Shown here: positions 44,507-53,704 of the stretch, piece after piece | Position numbering within the stretch: the stretch's first letter is position 1 | Layout of the letters: each line of letters opens with the position of its first letter | Origin: Asaia bogorensis_B | GTDB taxonomy: Bacteria > Pseudomonadota > Alphaproteobacteria > Acetobacterales > Acetobacteraceae | Direction: 5' to 3' (one strand) | DNA length: 64,000 nucleotides | NCBI RefSeq assembly: GCF_900465315.1 | Contig: NZ_UBIX01000015.1 | Notes under the pieces: model-generated | What the model was told of the DNA's origin: nothing | The model's input: only the letters and a program-made list of their open reading frames with translations | Database searches by the model: none | Made by a program: the position numbers and the translations under genes

Positions 44507-45342
44507 ATAATTATGTGATTCATTCAACCGGGGCGATAAAATCCCGCGTAGTGAGCTCATGCAATACCAAGGCTACGACCTCTGGCAAGAGTCGAACCAT
44601 CGGCCATTGTTTCACGCTTGTTGCCCTCACAGCCGTTCTGCTTTGTGCCCCTTGCATCGCGCACGCGCAGTCTCTTTCTATCGATCTTGGCGGTAGTGGC
44701 GGCAGCCCTGGAACAACGAGCCGCCTGATCCAGCTGACTGCCCTCATCACCCTGCTGTCTCTGGCACCGAGCCTTCTTGTAATGGTGACTGCTTTCACGC
44801 GTATCGTGATCGTCCTGTCGCTGCTTCGGGGTGCAATCGGCGCGCAAGGTACCCCACCGAACACGATCATCATCGGCCTCTCGCTATTTCTTACGTTTTT
44901 CGTGATGCAGCCTACTTTTGAACGATCCTGGTCACAGGGGATCGCACCGATGATCAGTGGGAGCATGTCAGAGATAGACGGCCTCAAGGCTGCAGCAGAG
45001 CCATTCCGCGGCTTCATGGTTGCGCATGCCCGGCCTGGCGATCTCGCAACTTTCTATCATCTGGCCAATCTCACACCTGCCAAAACCGCTGCAGAAACCC
45101 CATGGCGGGTTTTGATGCCTGCTTTCATGATTGGTGAGTTGAGCAGAGGCTTCGAAATGGGCTTCCTTCTTTATCTGCCTTTCCTGATCATCGATATCGT
45201 CACATCAAGCGTACTGATGAGTCTCGGCATGATGATGCTGCCCCCTGCAACAATCTCGCTGCCATTCAAGCTCATCTTCTTTGTCATGATTGATGGGTGG
45301 CAGATGGTAGCAGGCGGCTTGGTACGCAGCTTCGGCTCCTGA
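44503..45342 (+). CDS. fliP: FliP, export-gate core protein
   Basis: Core of the export gate pore. Hydrophobic segments and the signature ALITLLSLAPSLLVMVTAFT followed by RIVIVLSLLRGAIGAQGTPP are clear, then PNTIIIGLSLFLTFFVMQPT, PAFMIGELSRGFEMGFLLYL and IVTSSVLMSLGMMMLPP. A cleavable N-terminal region precedes this, ending near SIDLGG. Its 279 residues are normal. It is the last gene of the fliF-fliP run. fliQ, fliR and flhB, which often follow, are not in the window. Confidence 0.97.
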   Translation: MNNYVIHSTGAIKSRVVSSCNTKATTSGKSRTIGHCFTLVALTAVLLCAPCIAHAQSLSIDLGGSGGSPGTTSRLIQLTALITLLSLAPSLLVMVTAFTRIVIVLSLLRGAIGAQGTPPNTIIIGLSLFLTFFVMQPTFERSWSQGIAPMISGSMSEIDGLKAAAEPFRGFMVAHARPGDLATFYHLANLTPAKTAAETPWRVLMPAFMIGELSRGFEMGFLLYLPFLIIDIVTSSVLMSLGMMMLPPATISLPFKLIFFVMIDGWQMVAGGLVRSFGS

Positions 45343-45856
45343 CAGGCGCGTTTCAGCAATAACGCCACCAGCCAGCTATTCCCGCTCTAAACCGAAGCTC
45401 AGTCCAACCATTCACGCCGTAAGGGTTGAGACGCAAATGCCGTCGCATGCCTCAACCATGGAAGCCCTGACTGCCCCCCTGACCGCACCCCTGCGCGCAC
45501 CCCGATAAAGCTTAAAAGTGCGGATTCCATTCGTTACGATCTGTCGTCGGCCACGGCAATGAGTACAGAACGCTGCTGCGCGGAATTCTTCTCACGCTGT
45601 TACCTGTTTACCAATCTGAACAAAAATCTCGTCCAGAATGAAACATAACGGTGACGGAATATATTGACGTATAACATCCGGCGTGAATGATTAACCTGAA
45701 TCTAACGTTGCGGGAGCGGGCTTGCCCGCAAACGCGCCTCATGCCCCAGCGCCCACCTTCACGCCCGTCGGGAGTCTCCGCTCTAGCAAATTTTATCGAT
45801 GAGTCTTCTCACCCCTCCTTCCAGCCTCATGCCTCCAAAAACGGAAAGCGGTCCCC
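45343..45856. promoter_or_regulatory. intergenic region upstream of CACHE chemoreceptor
   Basis: About 510 bp between fliP and the receptor gene. A near-CtrA box, TTAA-N7-CTAA, lies at 45691-45705, about 150 bp before the GTG start. No clear terminator was found after fliP. Plus-strand ORFs here are out of frame with the receptor and show no family resemblance. Confidence 0.45.
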
Positions 45857-48040
45857 GTGCGCAGAAAATCTCTTCATCATCCTGCCTTCAATCTCGCCAG
45901 CAAAATCGTTCTGGCCTGCGGCATTTGCTTCGTAGCAATCCAGATCGTCGCCGTATCCATATCCGGGTTCATGATGAAGAAAGAGGTAGAGAAAAAAATC
46001 TACTCGCAAGCAATCCAGAAAAGTCAGATATTGGGTCAGAAGATCGCCCGATCAATAGCTGAGCAGAGCCTGGTTGTACGAGGCATTCAAAGCGCCATCG
46101 AAAGCGGCCATCAGACGGGCGTCTTGAACAAGCAGTTCATTGTTGACCTTCTGGTCGAGGACATGCGGCGTTTTCCAGCGATTTTCGGCATGGATTTCAA
46201 GGAGATCCCGCATGGTTTCGATGGGACGCAGCTTCCGGGCGGTCCAGGAACGAACCCGGAGGGAATATTCTTCCCTTATGTCGTGCGTGACGGTCATGGA
46301 AATATTGCCGTGCGGACCCCTTCCGCCCACTATAGCGATTTTTACAAGGCCATAATCAGAACAGGCAACCCGGATGGCCTTGAACCCTATATCGACCACG
46401 ATTCCGGTGTTCCCATGGTCTCCCCGACCTTCCCTATCACGTTCAATGGCAAACGAATCGCCGTCGTAGGGGCTGATATTCCCTTGGACTGGCTTGTCCC
46501 TATGCTCAAGGAAGTCCAGATCGCGCCGGGCACCAAGATCTCGCTTCTGTCCAGCCAAGGCTTCTGGGTCGTAAGCCCTACACCTGCCCAGATCATGCAG
46601 CACTTCCATGATGACGCCTCCAGAGCTTTCAGCAAGGCCCTCTCTGCGCACGATGTCACCATCATCCCCGGGTTTGACGGTGGGAGTGCAGACCGTATCC
46701 TGGTTCCCATCACGGTGGATGGTTTCGGCACTTACTGGACCCTCGTGGTCGACCTCCCGGGTGAGGCCATCACGACACCGGTCTGGCATACAATTTTCAC
46801 TCTCGTCATTCCGGGCATCGTGCTGATCGTCATTTCGCTCGTCCTGATGTGGCTCATCTTCCGCAAGCTTCTCAGCAACCCGCTAGGCAGCCTGATTCAG
46901 GCTGTCTCTGAATTGGAAAACCGCCACTATCAGGCACGTGTCTTCGGAACAGAGCGCCAGGATGAACTCGGTGCAATCGCACGCGGGCTGGACGCATTCC
47001 GCTCATCGTTGCTGAAGGCGCAGGAAGCCGACTTGCTTCTGGAAGGGGAGCGACGCCGTAACGAAGAAGCGCAGCGGGTGCGGCATGAGCAGGATGAACG
47101 CAGGCTGGATGACATAAGAAAGGTCGTTGCGCAGATTGGCGGGGCGCTTTCGGCCCTTTCGAACGGCGATCTCGCCTCAGAACTGCGTCAGCCTCTTCCC
47201 GATGAGTTCGAGATTTTACGGACGGATTTCAACAGGTCGATCAGGGAACTCGCAAATACCATCTCAGGTATCTCGACTGCTGCACAGACCATCCGGGATG
47301 GAAGCGAAACCGTCCATGGCGGTGCCGAGAATCTGGCACAGCGGACCGAACAGCAGGCGGCAGCTCTGGAGCAGACAACGGCTGCGATCAGTCAGATCGC
47401 GCGCAGTGCCTCTCATTCGGAAGAGCTGATCACCAGCGCCCAGTCGATCGGCGAGGAAGCCTGCAACTCTGCCGCAGCTTCAGCCGATATCATGCGCCGC
47501 ACACGTGACGCCATGTCGCGGATAGAGAACAGCTCGTCCCAGATTGTCGACATCGTCTCGATCATCGAGAACATTGCTTTTCAAACCAATGTCCTTGCCC
47601 TGAATGCCAGCATCGAAGCGGCGCGGGCTGGCGACGCCGGTCGCGGTTTTGCCGTCGTGGCTGACGAAGTGAGAACTCTGGCGCAGCGATGCACCGAAGC
47701 GGCCAAAAGTGTGAGTGCGCTCGTAGGGAAAACATCAGACGAGATACATATCGGCGCCGAATGTGTGCATGAAACAGAAAACGCGCTTGCCACGATTTCC
47801 GGTCTTGTCACAACGATGGGTGAAAGACTGACCACCATCGTTCGAAATGCGCGCGAACAGGCGGTAAGCCTGAAGGAGGTCAATTCGGCCATCGGGGTCA
47901 TGGATCGCACGACACAGCAGAATGCCGGTATCGCAGATGAGGCACGTTCTGCTTCCAGAAGCCTGACGGATGAAACACACTCCATGCTTCACCTGATCCT
48001 GCGTTTTTCGCTCCCGGCAACGAGCGCGGCGACCTATTGA
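45857..48040 (+). CDS. transmembrane chemoreceptor with double-CACHE sensor
   Basis: Methyl-accepting chemotaxis protein of 727 residues. Membrane helices lie at about 15-37 and 308-330, bracketing a periplasmic domain of about 270 residues that fits the dCACHE type (FHHAY-like DFYKAIIRTGNPDGLEPYID, then SGVPMVSPTFPITFNGKRIA and VVGADIPLDWL). HAMP (about 330-385) and a linker HAMP-like segment follow, then the signalling domain with tip ENIAFQTNVLALNASIEAAR. The start is GTG with GGAAAG about 12 bases upstream. It ends LPATSAATY, with no CheR-tethering pentapeptide. Ligands cannot be told, but amino and organic acids are common for dCACHE. Confidence 0.93.
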   Translation: MRRKSLHHPAFNLASKIVLACGICFVAIQIVAVSISGFMMKKEVEKKIYSQAIQKSQILGQKIARSIAEQSLVVRGIQSAIESGHQTGVLNKQFIVDLLVEDMRRFPAIFGMDFKEIPHGFDGTQLPGGPGTNPEGIFFPYVVRDGHGNIAVRTPSAHYSDFYKAIIRTGNPDGLEPYIDHDSGVPMVSPTFPITFNGKRIAVVGADIPLDWLVPMLKEVQIAPGTKISLLSSQGFWVVSPTPAQIMQHFHDDASRAFSKALSAHDVTIIPGFDGGSADRILVPITVDGFGTYWTLVVDLPGEAITTPVWHTIFTLVIPGIVLIVISLVLMWLIFRKLLSNPLGSLIQAVSELENRHYQARVFGTERQDELGAIARGLDAFRSSLLKAQEADLLLEGERRRNEEAQRVRHEQDERRLDDIRKVVAQIGGALSALSNGDLASELRQPLPDEFEILRTDFNRSIRELANTISGISTAAQTIRDGSETVHGGAENLAQRTEQQAAALEQTTAAISQIARSASHSEELITSAQSIGEEACNSAAASADIMRRTRDAMSRIENSSSQIVDIVSIIENIAFQTNVLALNASIEAARAGDAGRGFAVVADEVRTLAQRCTEAAKSVSALVGKTSDEIHIGAECVHETENALATISGLVTTMGERLTTIVRNAREQAVSLKEVNSAIGVMDRTTQQNAGIADEARSASRSLTDETHSMLHLILRFSLPATSAATY

Positions 48041-48627
48041 AGGTCACACCCTCCTGCCTTGAGCGCATCATGTTGCATCGAGGCGGGTGGTCTCCTTACG
48101 TGGCCAAAATATCGTCAGGCGCTTACCGCTCACACCTGGAGTGGACGCCCACAATCAGGTCGTAGCCGGGACTACAGGGTGACAAGCGCCGACTCCCCAT
48201 GGCGGCTGGCCTCTGACAGCCGCCCCCTCAGCCACCAACGGGAGGTCGTCGATCCTCGATCAGGTTTCTTCAGTTCTTGCGCTGCACCAGAAACGCTCAT
48301 TCAGACGACAGCATGAGACATAGGCGCTTTCTGATGATACGGCAGGATAACGCGAAAAGCGCGGAAAGCCTCTCTCCGGCAGATAGTGCCTGAGAGGTAA
48401 TAACTCCCTGATATCATGACCCACTAGCCGACAATTTTCGGGATCTCATCATCGTACGCGATACGCTTAACTTGTTCTTAATGGCTTCGTGTGAGCGTAA
48501 AGTTTCTGATCTTTGTGGCCGAAGGATAAAGACGAGATCGAAAAGACACTTTGCCCGCCACTCATCACAAATGACTATCGAAACAATAATTTCATATAAT
48601 TTACTTACGATCGCAGAGTAGGAAAAA
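48041..48627. promoter_or_regulatory. long intergenic region upstream of the che operon
   Basis: About 590 bp without a believable gene. Its last 200 bp are AT-rich. It holds an exact CtrA-type box at 48467-48481 (listed separately). It is expected to contain the promoter for the chemoreceptor-STAS-cheY-cheA-cheW-cheR-cheB-cheY-cheD run. The start of the receptor has AGTAGGAAAAA just upstream. Confidence 0.5.
48467..48481. promoter_or_regulatory. CtrA-type DNA box (TTAA-N7-TTAA)
   Basis: An exact TTAACTTGTTCTTAA element, the CtrA consensus TTAA-N7-TTAA, lies 147 bp upstream of the che-operon receptor start, inside an AT-rich intergenic region. The CtrA-like regulator at 33790-34593 conserves the recognition helix of CtrA, so it is a candidate binder. 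A genome-encoded true CtrA is another. The chance of one such 8-base match per strand in 64 kb is not small, so position is the main support. Confidence 0.45.
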
Positions 48628-50187
48628 ATGAAAACCTGGCTGTATCGAGAAGCATCATTCCGGTCCAAGATTGGTACGGTCATGCTTTGCTCCGAAATCC
48701 TGCTTGCCGCGATCGTGCTCGGCGAAGTCGCTGCTTTTCTCGCCGGGGCCCTGACGTCAGTCGCCTTTTCTTTCCTGCTGCCACTCACACTGATCACAGC
48801 GGCAGCTGTTTTTGCAGGATGGCAGATACTCAACCAGACAATCTCGGCACCGGTGGAGGCAATCCTCAATATGGGGGAGGCCCTCCTTCGTGGAGATACA
48901 CGCACGCGCACGCGTTACACTGGCTTCAGAGATGATAGCGGCTCCCTTGTAGCTCTACTGGAGCGCCTTCACAACCAAACGCATGACGATGCTGACCGGG
49001 CGGCAGCCCACAAGCATATGAGCGAAGAGATCGAAGAGCTGAAGCGCACCGCTGCCAACAGGCAGAAAAGCGTCGCGTCAGGGGCGGAAACCCTCGTATC
49101 TGCATTGAGAACCGTTGCGCAGGGCAATCTGGATTGCCGCATTCCGGCCGAGGCGGCTGAGGGAGAATTCGCGCCGATCCGCGAGGCTTTCAACGAAGCG
49201 TGCCAAAGCTGGAAACATATCCTGCAAACAATGGCAAAAAGCTCGGAATTCATTACGACCGGGGCTGCAGAGATTTCCACGGCCTCGGACGATCTCGCCA
49301 GAAGAACGGAGCGTCAGGCTGAAAATCTTGGCCAGGCGGCTGCCTCGGTACGTACGATCAGCAACGGCATTCAGACAACTGCCGATGTCTGTTCCGATTC
49401 CAGCCTCGAGACCAAGAAAACGCTCGACAAGGTCAAGCTCGCAACAGAAATCATGGCGGATGCCAATGCCGCAATGGTCGGCATTCAGAAGTCCTCGACA
49501 GCAATAAGCGAGATCATTTCCGTCATCGACGGAATTACATTCCAGACCAATGTTCTCGCGCTGAACGCTGGTGTCGAGGCTGCGCGAGCGGGCGACGCAG
49601 GACGCGGCTTTGCCGTGGTGGCGCAGGAAGTACGGTCACTTGCAGAGAAATCGGCCAAGTCAGCGAATGAGATCAAACGTCTCATATCTGTCTCCGCAGA
49701 GCAGGTCGACAAGGGCGTAACTCTCGTTCAGCGCACGAGTGAATATCTCAGCGATTTCTCCGAAAGCGTTTCGAACATAGCCCAGCGTATTGATGGCCTT
49801 ACGGTCACAACGCGAGATCAGGCAGCGCGTCTCGTAGAGGTCACGACGTCGATCAACGAAATGGACCAGGTAACCCAGCAAAACGCAGCGATGGTGGAAG
49901 AGGCTACAGCCGCCAGCCATAACCTCAGCGCCGAGACCCGCACTCTTTCAGAAACGCTCGGACGCTTCCACGTGGATACAAACGCGAAGCCGAAAACATC
50001 TCCTCCCAGACCGCCAATGGCCAGGCCTCCGGTCGTCAAACCAGCCGTCACAACGAGGACTGCTGTCGTCCCTCCGGTGGTGAAAAATCCGGCGCAGCCC
50101 CCTTCCCCCGCACCTGCCAAACAGGCGGCAGTTCCCAGGCCTGCTTTGCAAGTGACGTCTTCTGACCAGGGCTGGGAGGATTTCTGA
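48628..50187 (+). CDS. chemoreceptor with no periplasmic sensor domain and C-terminal CheR tether
   Basis: First gene of the che operon, 519 residues. Two membrane helices (about 14-36 and 42-68) are separated by only a few residues, so there is no ligand-binding domain outside. HAMP follows, then the signalling domain with tip DGITFQTNVLALNAGVEAAR. After the domain comes a Pro-rich linker of about 50 residues ending QGWEDF. GWEDF fits the xWExF pentapeptide by which receptors bind CheR (and CheB), and is the only such tail among the four receptors in the window. The sensor probably reads membrane state or cytosolic signals. It overlaps the STAS gene by one base. Confidence 0.93.
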   Translation: MKTWLYREASFRSKIGTVMLCSEILLAAIVLGEVAAFLAGALTSVAFSFLLPLTLITAAAVFAGWQILNQTISAPVEAILNMGEALLRGDTRTRTRYTGFRDDSGSLVALLERLHNQTHDDADRAAAHKHMSEEIEELKRTAANRQKSVASGAETLVSALRTVAQGNLDCRIPAEAAEGEFAPIREAFNEACQSWKHILQTMAKSSEFITTGAAEISTASDDLARRTERQAENLGQAAASVRTISNGIQTTADVCSDSSLETKKTLDKVKLATEIMADANAAMVGIQKSSTAISEIISVIDGITFQTNVLALNAGVEAARAGDAGRGFAVVAQEVRSLAEKSAKSANEIKRLISVSAEQVDKGVTLVQRTSEYLSDFSESVSNIAQRIDGLTVTTRDQAARLVEVTTSINEMDQVTQQNAAMVEEATAASHNLSAETRTLSETLGRFHVDTNAKPKTSPPRPPMARPPVVKPAVTTRTAVVPPVVKNPAQPPSPAPAKQAAVPRPALQVTSSDQGWEDF

Positions 50188-50471
50188 TGTCCGTCATACC
50201 TGTGCCCCCGGAGACGATGCCTCATCAGATCATGCTTCCTCCGCGCCTTGACACCAAGGCCGCCGCAGCGCTGCGCGATGATCTCATGGTAGATGATGAC
50301 ACGCCCGTGGATGGATCGGCAGTCACTTATCTCGGAGGTCTTTGCCTCCAGATTCTCCTTGCTGGCAAACGCGAGATTATCAATCCATCCGAAAAGTTGG
50401 CTGAAGCTCTGGCACTCTTCGGTGTGCCTTTCCTCCTGCGGGAACCCCGCACAACATCCAGCGAGACCTAG
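50187..50471 (+). CDS. STAS-domain chemotaxis-operon protein
   Basis: A 94-residue STAS-like protein (sulphate transporter/anti-sigma antagonist fold) that occurs after the receptor gene in alphaproteobacterial che operons (called orf2 or cheX-like in some). The fold shows a beta-strand HQIMLPPRLDTKAAAALRDD, then VDGSAVTYLGGLCLQILLAG and EALALFGVPFLL. The usual phosphorylated Ser of DSSG is replaced by Gly (LGGLC), so it is not a phospho-switch of the anti-anti-sigma type. Start overlaps the receptor stop (TGATG). Confidence 0.82.
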   Translation: MSVIPVPPETMPHQIMLPPRLDTKAAAALRDDLMVDDDTPVDGSAVTYLGGLCLQILLAGKREIINPSEKLAEALALFGVPFLLREPRTTSSET

Positions 50472-50473
50472 AC

Positions 50474-50857
50474 ATGAGCGATACAAAGACTGTGCGCGTT
50501 CTGACGATTGATGATTCCCGAACGATGCAGAGTATGCTCCGCACAGCCCTGGAAGGCGCTGGATACGACGTTATTCAGGGGAATGATGGTGTGGAGGGTA
50601 TCAGCGTTCTCGAATCAGCGACCCCCGCGCCGGATGTCATCATTACCGACATCAACATGCCCCGTATGGATGGTTTCGGCGTGATCGAGACGGTGCGCGG
50701 CCTTGAGCCGTTCCGTCACCTGCCGGTCATCGTCCTCACAACTGAAAGCGACCAGGAAAAGAAGGCTCGTGCCCGAGCCGCCGGCGCAACCGGGTGGATC
50801 ATAAAACCCTTCAACTCCGAAAGCCTTGTCTCCGCCATACGTCGCGTCACAGAGTAG
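50474..50857 (+). CDS. cheY: CheY-type response regulator (first)
   Basis: Single-domain receiver of 127 residues. The acidic pair is TIDDSRTMQS, the phospho-Asp is Asp59 in DVIITDINMPRMDGFG, Thr is in VIVLTTESDQEKK and Lys is in GWIIKPF. All catalytic positions are intact. It is encoded directly before cheA, 15 bp away. With a second cheY at 55663, it fits the two-CheY system of many alphaproteobacteria, where one is the motor ligand and the other a phosphate sink. Which is which cannot be told from sequence. Confidence 0.95.
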   Translation: MSDTKTVRVLTIDDSRTMQSMLRTALEGAGYDVIQGNDGVEGISVLESATPAPDVIITDINMPRMDGFGVIETVRGLEPFRHLPVIVLTTESDQEKKARARAAGATGWIIKPFNSESLVSAIRRVTE

Positions 50858-50872
50858 AGAAGCAGGATCAGC

Positions 50873-53194
50873 ATGAGCTCAGACATGGACGAAATCCTGG
50901 AGATTTTCTTTCAGGAATGCGAAGAGCAGCTGCAGGAGCTGGAAACAGGGTTGTCTGCGCTCGATGCAGATCGTGCGGAGGCGGATACAGTCAATGCGGT
51001 GTTCCGTGCCGTGCACTCCATCAAGGGCGGTGCCGCTTCGTTCGGCCTTCAGAATCTGGTCCGCTTCGCTCATGTGTATGAGAACTCGCTTGACGGTGTG
51101 AGGTCGGACCGGATCGCCCCCACACGCGACGTCATTGCCGTATTCCTCAAAAGTATGGATGTTCTGAGCGACCTCGTCGTCGAGGCCCGCGGAGGCGTGG
51201 CAGTCGATGCTGTTCGCATTGACGAGAACCTGGGCGAACTCCAGCGTGTCAATGCCTCCGGGGCTGGCCATACCGAAGCGAGCCAGGCTACAGATGCAGG
51301 GGCCGTCGAGGACAGCTTCTGCCCCGTCCCCATGGAGTTCGAGCCTGTCGCCTTCAGCTTCGACGACGATTTCGGCGTTGAGGCTGTAGAAAGTGAAATA
51401 CCGGCCAAATGGTGTGTCTCTTTCCGCCCCCATGATGAGATGTATCACTGCGGTGACGATGCGCGGAATATCCTGACCGCGCTCTCGAATCTTGCGAAGA
51501 GCAAGAATGAAACGGCTCTGATCACTTGCGAGACAGATTCTTTACCTGATCTCGATGCGATAGATGCTGAAAAATCCTATCTCAGTTGGGAGATCTTGTT
51601 GCCTCTTACGGTTGAAGAGGCCGCAATACGCGATGTTTTCGATTGGGTCGTTGACAGCTGCACATTTACGATCAGTCGGGACGACAGAAATTCTATCCCG
51701 ACGGAGGCGCCCAAGGCGTACCCGGAGGCTGATATAGCTCCTGATTCGGATGAGGGTGCGATTGTCAGCCTCGAGGAACAGCCTGCTCAGCCCTCAGGCG
51801 CCGATCTCGCAATCATCCCGCCAACACGTGCGGATGATGAGCAGACACCCCAGTTACCGGCGGTCGACATCCGTCCTCCGGCAGAGAAAATTCTTGAAGC
51901 TCTTGCATCGACTTCGCAAACGCTGAGGGAGGAAGAGCCTTCCACCGCTGCGGTGAGTGGGACACGCAAGACCGAGACAGCATCCATCCGTGTCGATCTT
52001 TCGCGTGTGGACGATCTTATGGATCTCGTAGGTGAACTGGTCATCGCCCAGGCTGCGGTGCAGTCACTTTGCCAAAAGAGCGCCGTATCCGGCCATCATG
52101 AGCTGATACAGAGCATTGAGGGCATGCAAACCCTTACAAGGGACATACAGGATGCCGTAATGTCTGTGCGCGCCCAGCCGGTGCGGAGCGTCTTCCAGCG
52201 AATGCAACGCGTCGTGCGCGAGGCTAGCGCCATGACGCGCAAGGCTGTCAATCTCGAGCTGGAGGGAGAGGATACCGAAGTTGATCGCACCCTGATCGAA
52301 AAGCTGGCGGCACCGCTCACACATATGCTGCGGAACGCCGTCGATCACGGCATAGAGTCTATCGAAGATCGCTTGGCTGCGGGCAAACCATCTGAGGGAA
52401 ATATCACACTCTCTGCCGAGCACCGCTCGGGGCGCATTCTGATCACGATCAAGGACGACGGCGCGGGCGTCAATCGCCAGCGTGTATTCGAGACGGCGGT
52501 GAAGCGGGGGATCATTCCACACGACGCAACCCTGAGCGAAGACGAGATCAACAATCTCATCTTTACCCCAGGCTTCTCAACGGCCTCAGAAGTCTCGGAT
52601 CTCTCGGGTCGGGGGGTTGGAATGGACGTGGTCAAGCAGGCTATCATGAGCCTTGGTGGCCGCGTAGTGATCAGCAGTGTGCCAGGCAAAGGGACAACCT
52701 TCAGTCTCAGCCTTCCCCTCACCCTTGCCATTCTCGACGGGATGCTTATCAACGCCGCCGAAACAACAATGGTCATCCCGATCTCGGCCGTCTCTGAAGC
52801 CATTATCGTTAGTGAGGGCGATGTATACGCATTGCCAGATGGTACAAGTATCATCTCGAAGCGCGGCGAATGTATCCCGCTTTTACCACTTGCCGCGACT
52901 CTCGGTCTTGCCGCGCCACGCATGCAGGAGACGCTCGAAGGCGCTGTCGTGCTTGTGGTCGAAAATGAGTCGGGTAGCCGCGCAGCACTCATTGTTGATG
53001 AAATCTGCGGTCAGACGCAGGTCGTCATCAAGAGCATGGAAAAGAACTATCGCCATATTTTCGGTGTGTCGGCCGCAACAATTCTCGGGGATGGAAGCGT
53101 TGCGCTTATTCTGGACGTTTCGGCCCTCATCGCAGCAGCACTCAGCCAGACAGACAACAAATCGATGCTCGGATTGTCCGAGCTGGTAGCCTAG
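50873..53194 (+). CDS. cheA: CheA, chemotaxis histidine kinase
   Basis: 773 residues. The HPt domain carries His48 in VFRAVHSIKGGAASFG. A second region with KWCVSFRPHDEMYHCGDD (about 180-260) fits the CheY/CheB-binding part. The dimerisation helices start at RVDLSRVDDLMDLVGELVIA (about 372). The ATP-binding domain has LTHMLRNAVDHGIE (N box, about 481), IKDDGAGV and LSGRGVGMDVV. The CheW-like domain is at about 620-755. All four catalytic boxes are intact. It follows cheY and precedes cheW. Confidence 0.97.
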   Translation: MSSDMDEILEIFFQECEEQLQELETGLSALDADRAEADTVNAVFRAVHSIKGGAASFGLQNLVRFAHVYENSLDGVRSDRIAPTRDVIAVFLKSMDVLSDLVVEARGGVAVDAVRIDENLGELQRVNASGAGHTEASQATDAGAVEDSFCPVPMEFEPVAFSFDDDFGVEAVESEIPAKWCVSFRPHDEMYHCGDDARNILTALSNLAKSKNETALITCETDSLPDLDAIDAEKSYLSWEILLPLTVEEAAIRDVFDWVVDSCTFTISRDDRNSIPTEAPKAYPEADIAPDSDEGAIVSLEEQPAQPSGADLAIIPPTRADDEQTPQLPAVDIRPPAEKILEALASTSQTLREEEPSTAAVSGTRKTETASIRVDLSRVDDLMDLVGELVIAQAAVQSLCQKSAVSGHHELIQSIEGMQTLTRDIQDAVMSVRAQPVRSVFQRMQRVVREASAMTRKAVNLELEGEDTEVDRTLIEKLAAPLTHMLRNAVDHGIESIEDRLAAGKPSEGNITLSAEHRSGRILITIKDDGAGVNRQRVFETAVKRGIIPHDATLSEDEINNLIFTPGFSTASEVSDLSGRGVGMDVVKQAIMSLGGRVVISSVPGKGTTFSLSLPLTLAILDGMLINAAETTMVIPISAVSEAIIVSEGDVYALPDGTSIISKRGECIPLLPLAATLGLAAPRMQETLEGAVVLVVENESGSRAALIVDEICGQTQVVIKSMEKNYRHIFGVSAATILGDGSVALILDVSALIAAALSQTDNKSMLGLSELVA

Positions 53195-53200
53195 ATCTTT

Positions 53201-53704
53201 ATGAACATGCTCAGTATCAATCAGGAACCTCCGATGACCGAACAACTGACAACCATTGAAGGGCCCGGTGTCTCGTCGATCAAGATGATCGTTTTTGCAG
53301 TCGGTGCACAGGAATACTGCATACCCATCCTTAGCGTACGCGAAATCAGAGGTTTCGAGAAAACCACAACTCTGCCCTTCGCCCCCGCTTACGTATGCGG
53401 TGCGATCAACTTGCGCGGCATTATCCTGACCGTTATCGATCTCGCAGCCTACCTGAACATTGCTCCGGAACTTGAGAATGCCCGGCGTGTCGTTGTTATT
53501 GTCGAATCAAGAGGCGGTGTGGTTTATGGCCTCCTGGTGGACCGGGTTATCGATCTCGCCGATATCAAATCGACTGATATCCAGCCGACCTCCGATGAGG
53601 GTGGATGCTTGCACGGTCTGGTGCTGGTCGATAACCGGATGATTGGAATTCTGAAACTTGATACGGTCGTCAAACAGCTTGTTGGCGAATCCCCCAAAGA
53701 ATGA
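53201..53704 (+). CDS. cheW: CheW, receptor-kinase coupling protein
   Basis: Adaptor linking receptors to CheA. It has the CheW fold: MIVFAVGAQEYCIPILSVRE, then YVCGAINLRGIILTVIDLAA and VVIVESRGGVVYGLLVDRVI. Its 167 residues include an N-terminal extension; an ATG at 53234 would give 156. It lies 6 bp after cheA and overlaps cheR by 4 bp. Confidence 0.95.
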   Translation: MNMLSINQEPPMTEQLTTIEGPGVSSIKMIVFAVGAQEYCIPILSVREIRGFEKTTTLPFAPAYVCGAINLRGIILTVIDLAAYLNIAPELENARRVVVIVESRGGVVYGLLVDRVIDLADIKSTDIQPTSDEGGCLHGLVLVDNRMIGILKLDTVVKQLVGESPKE

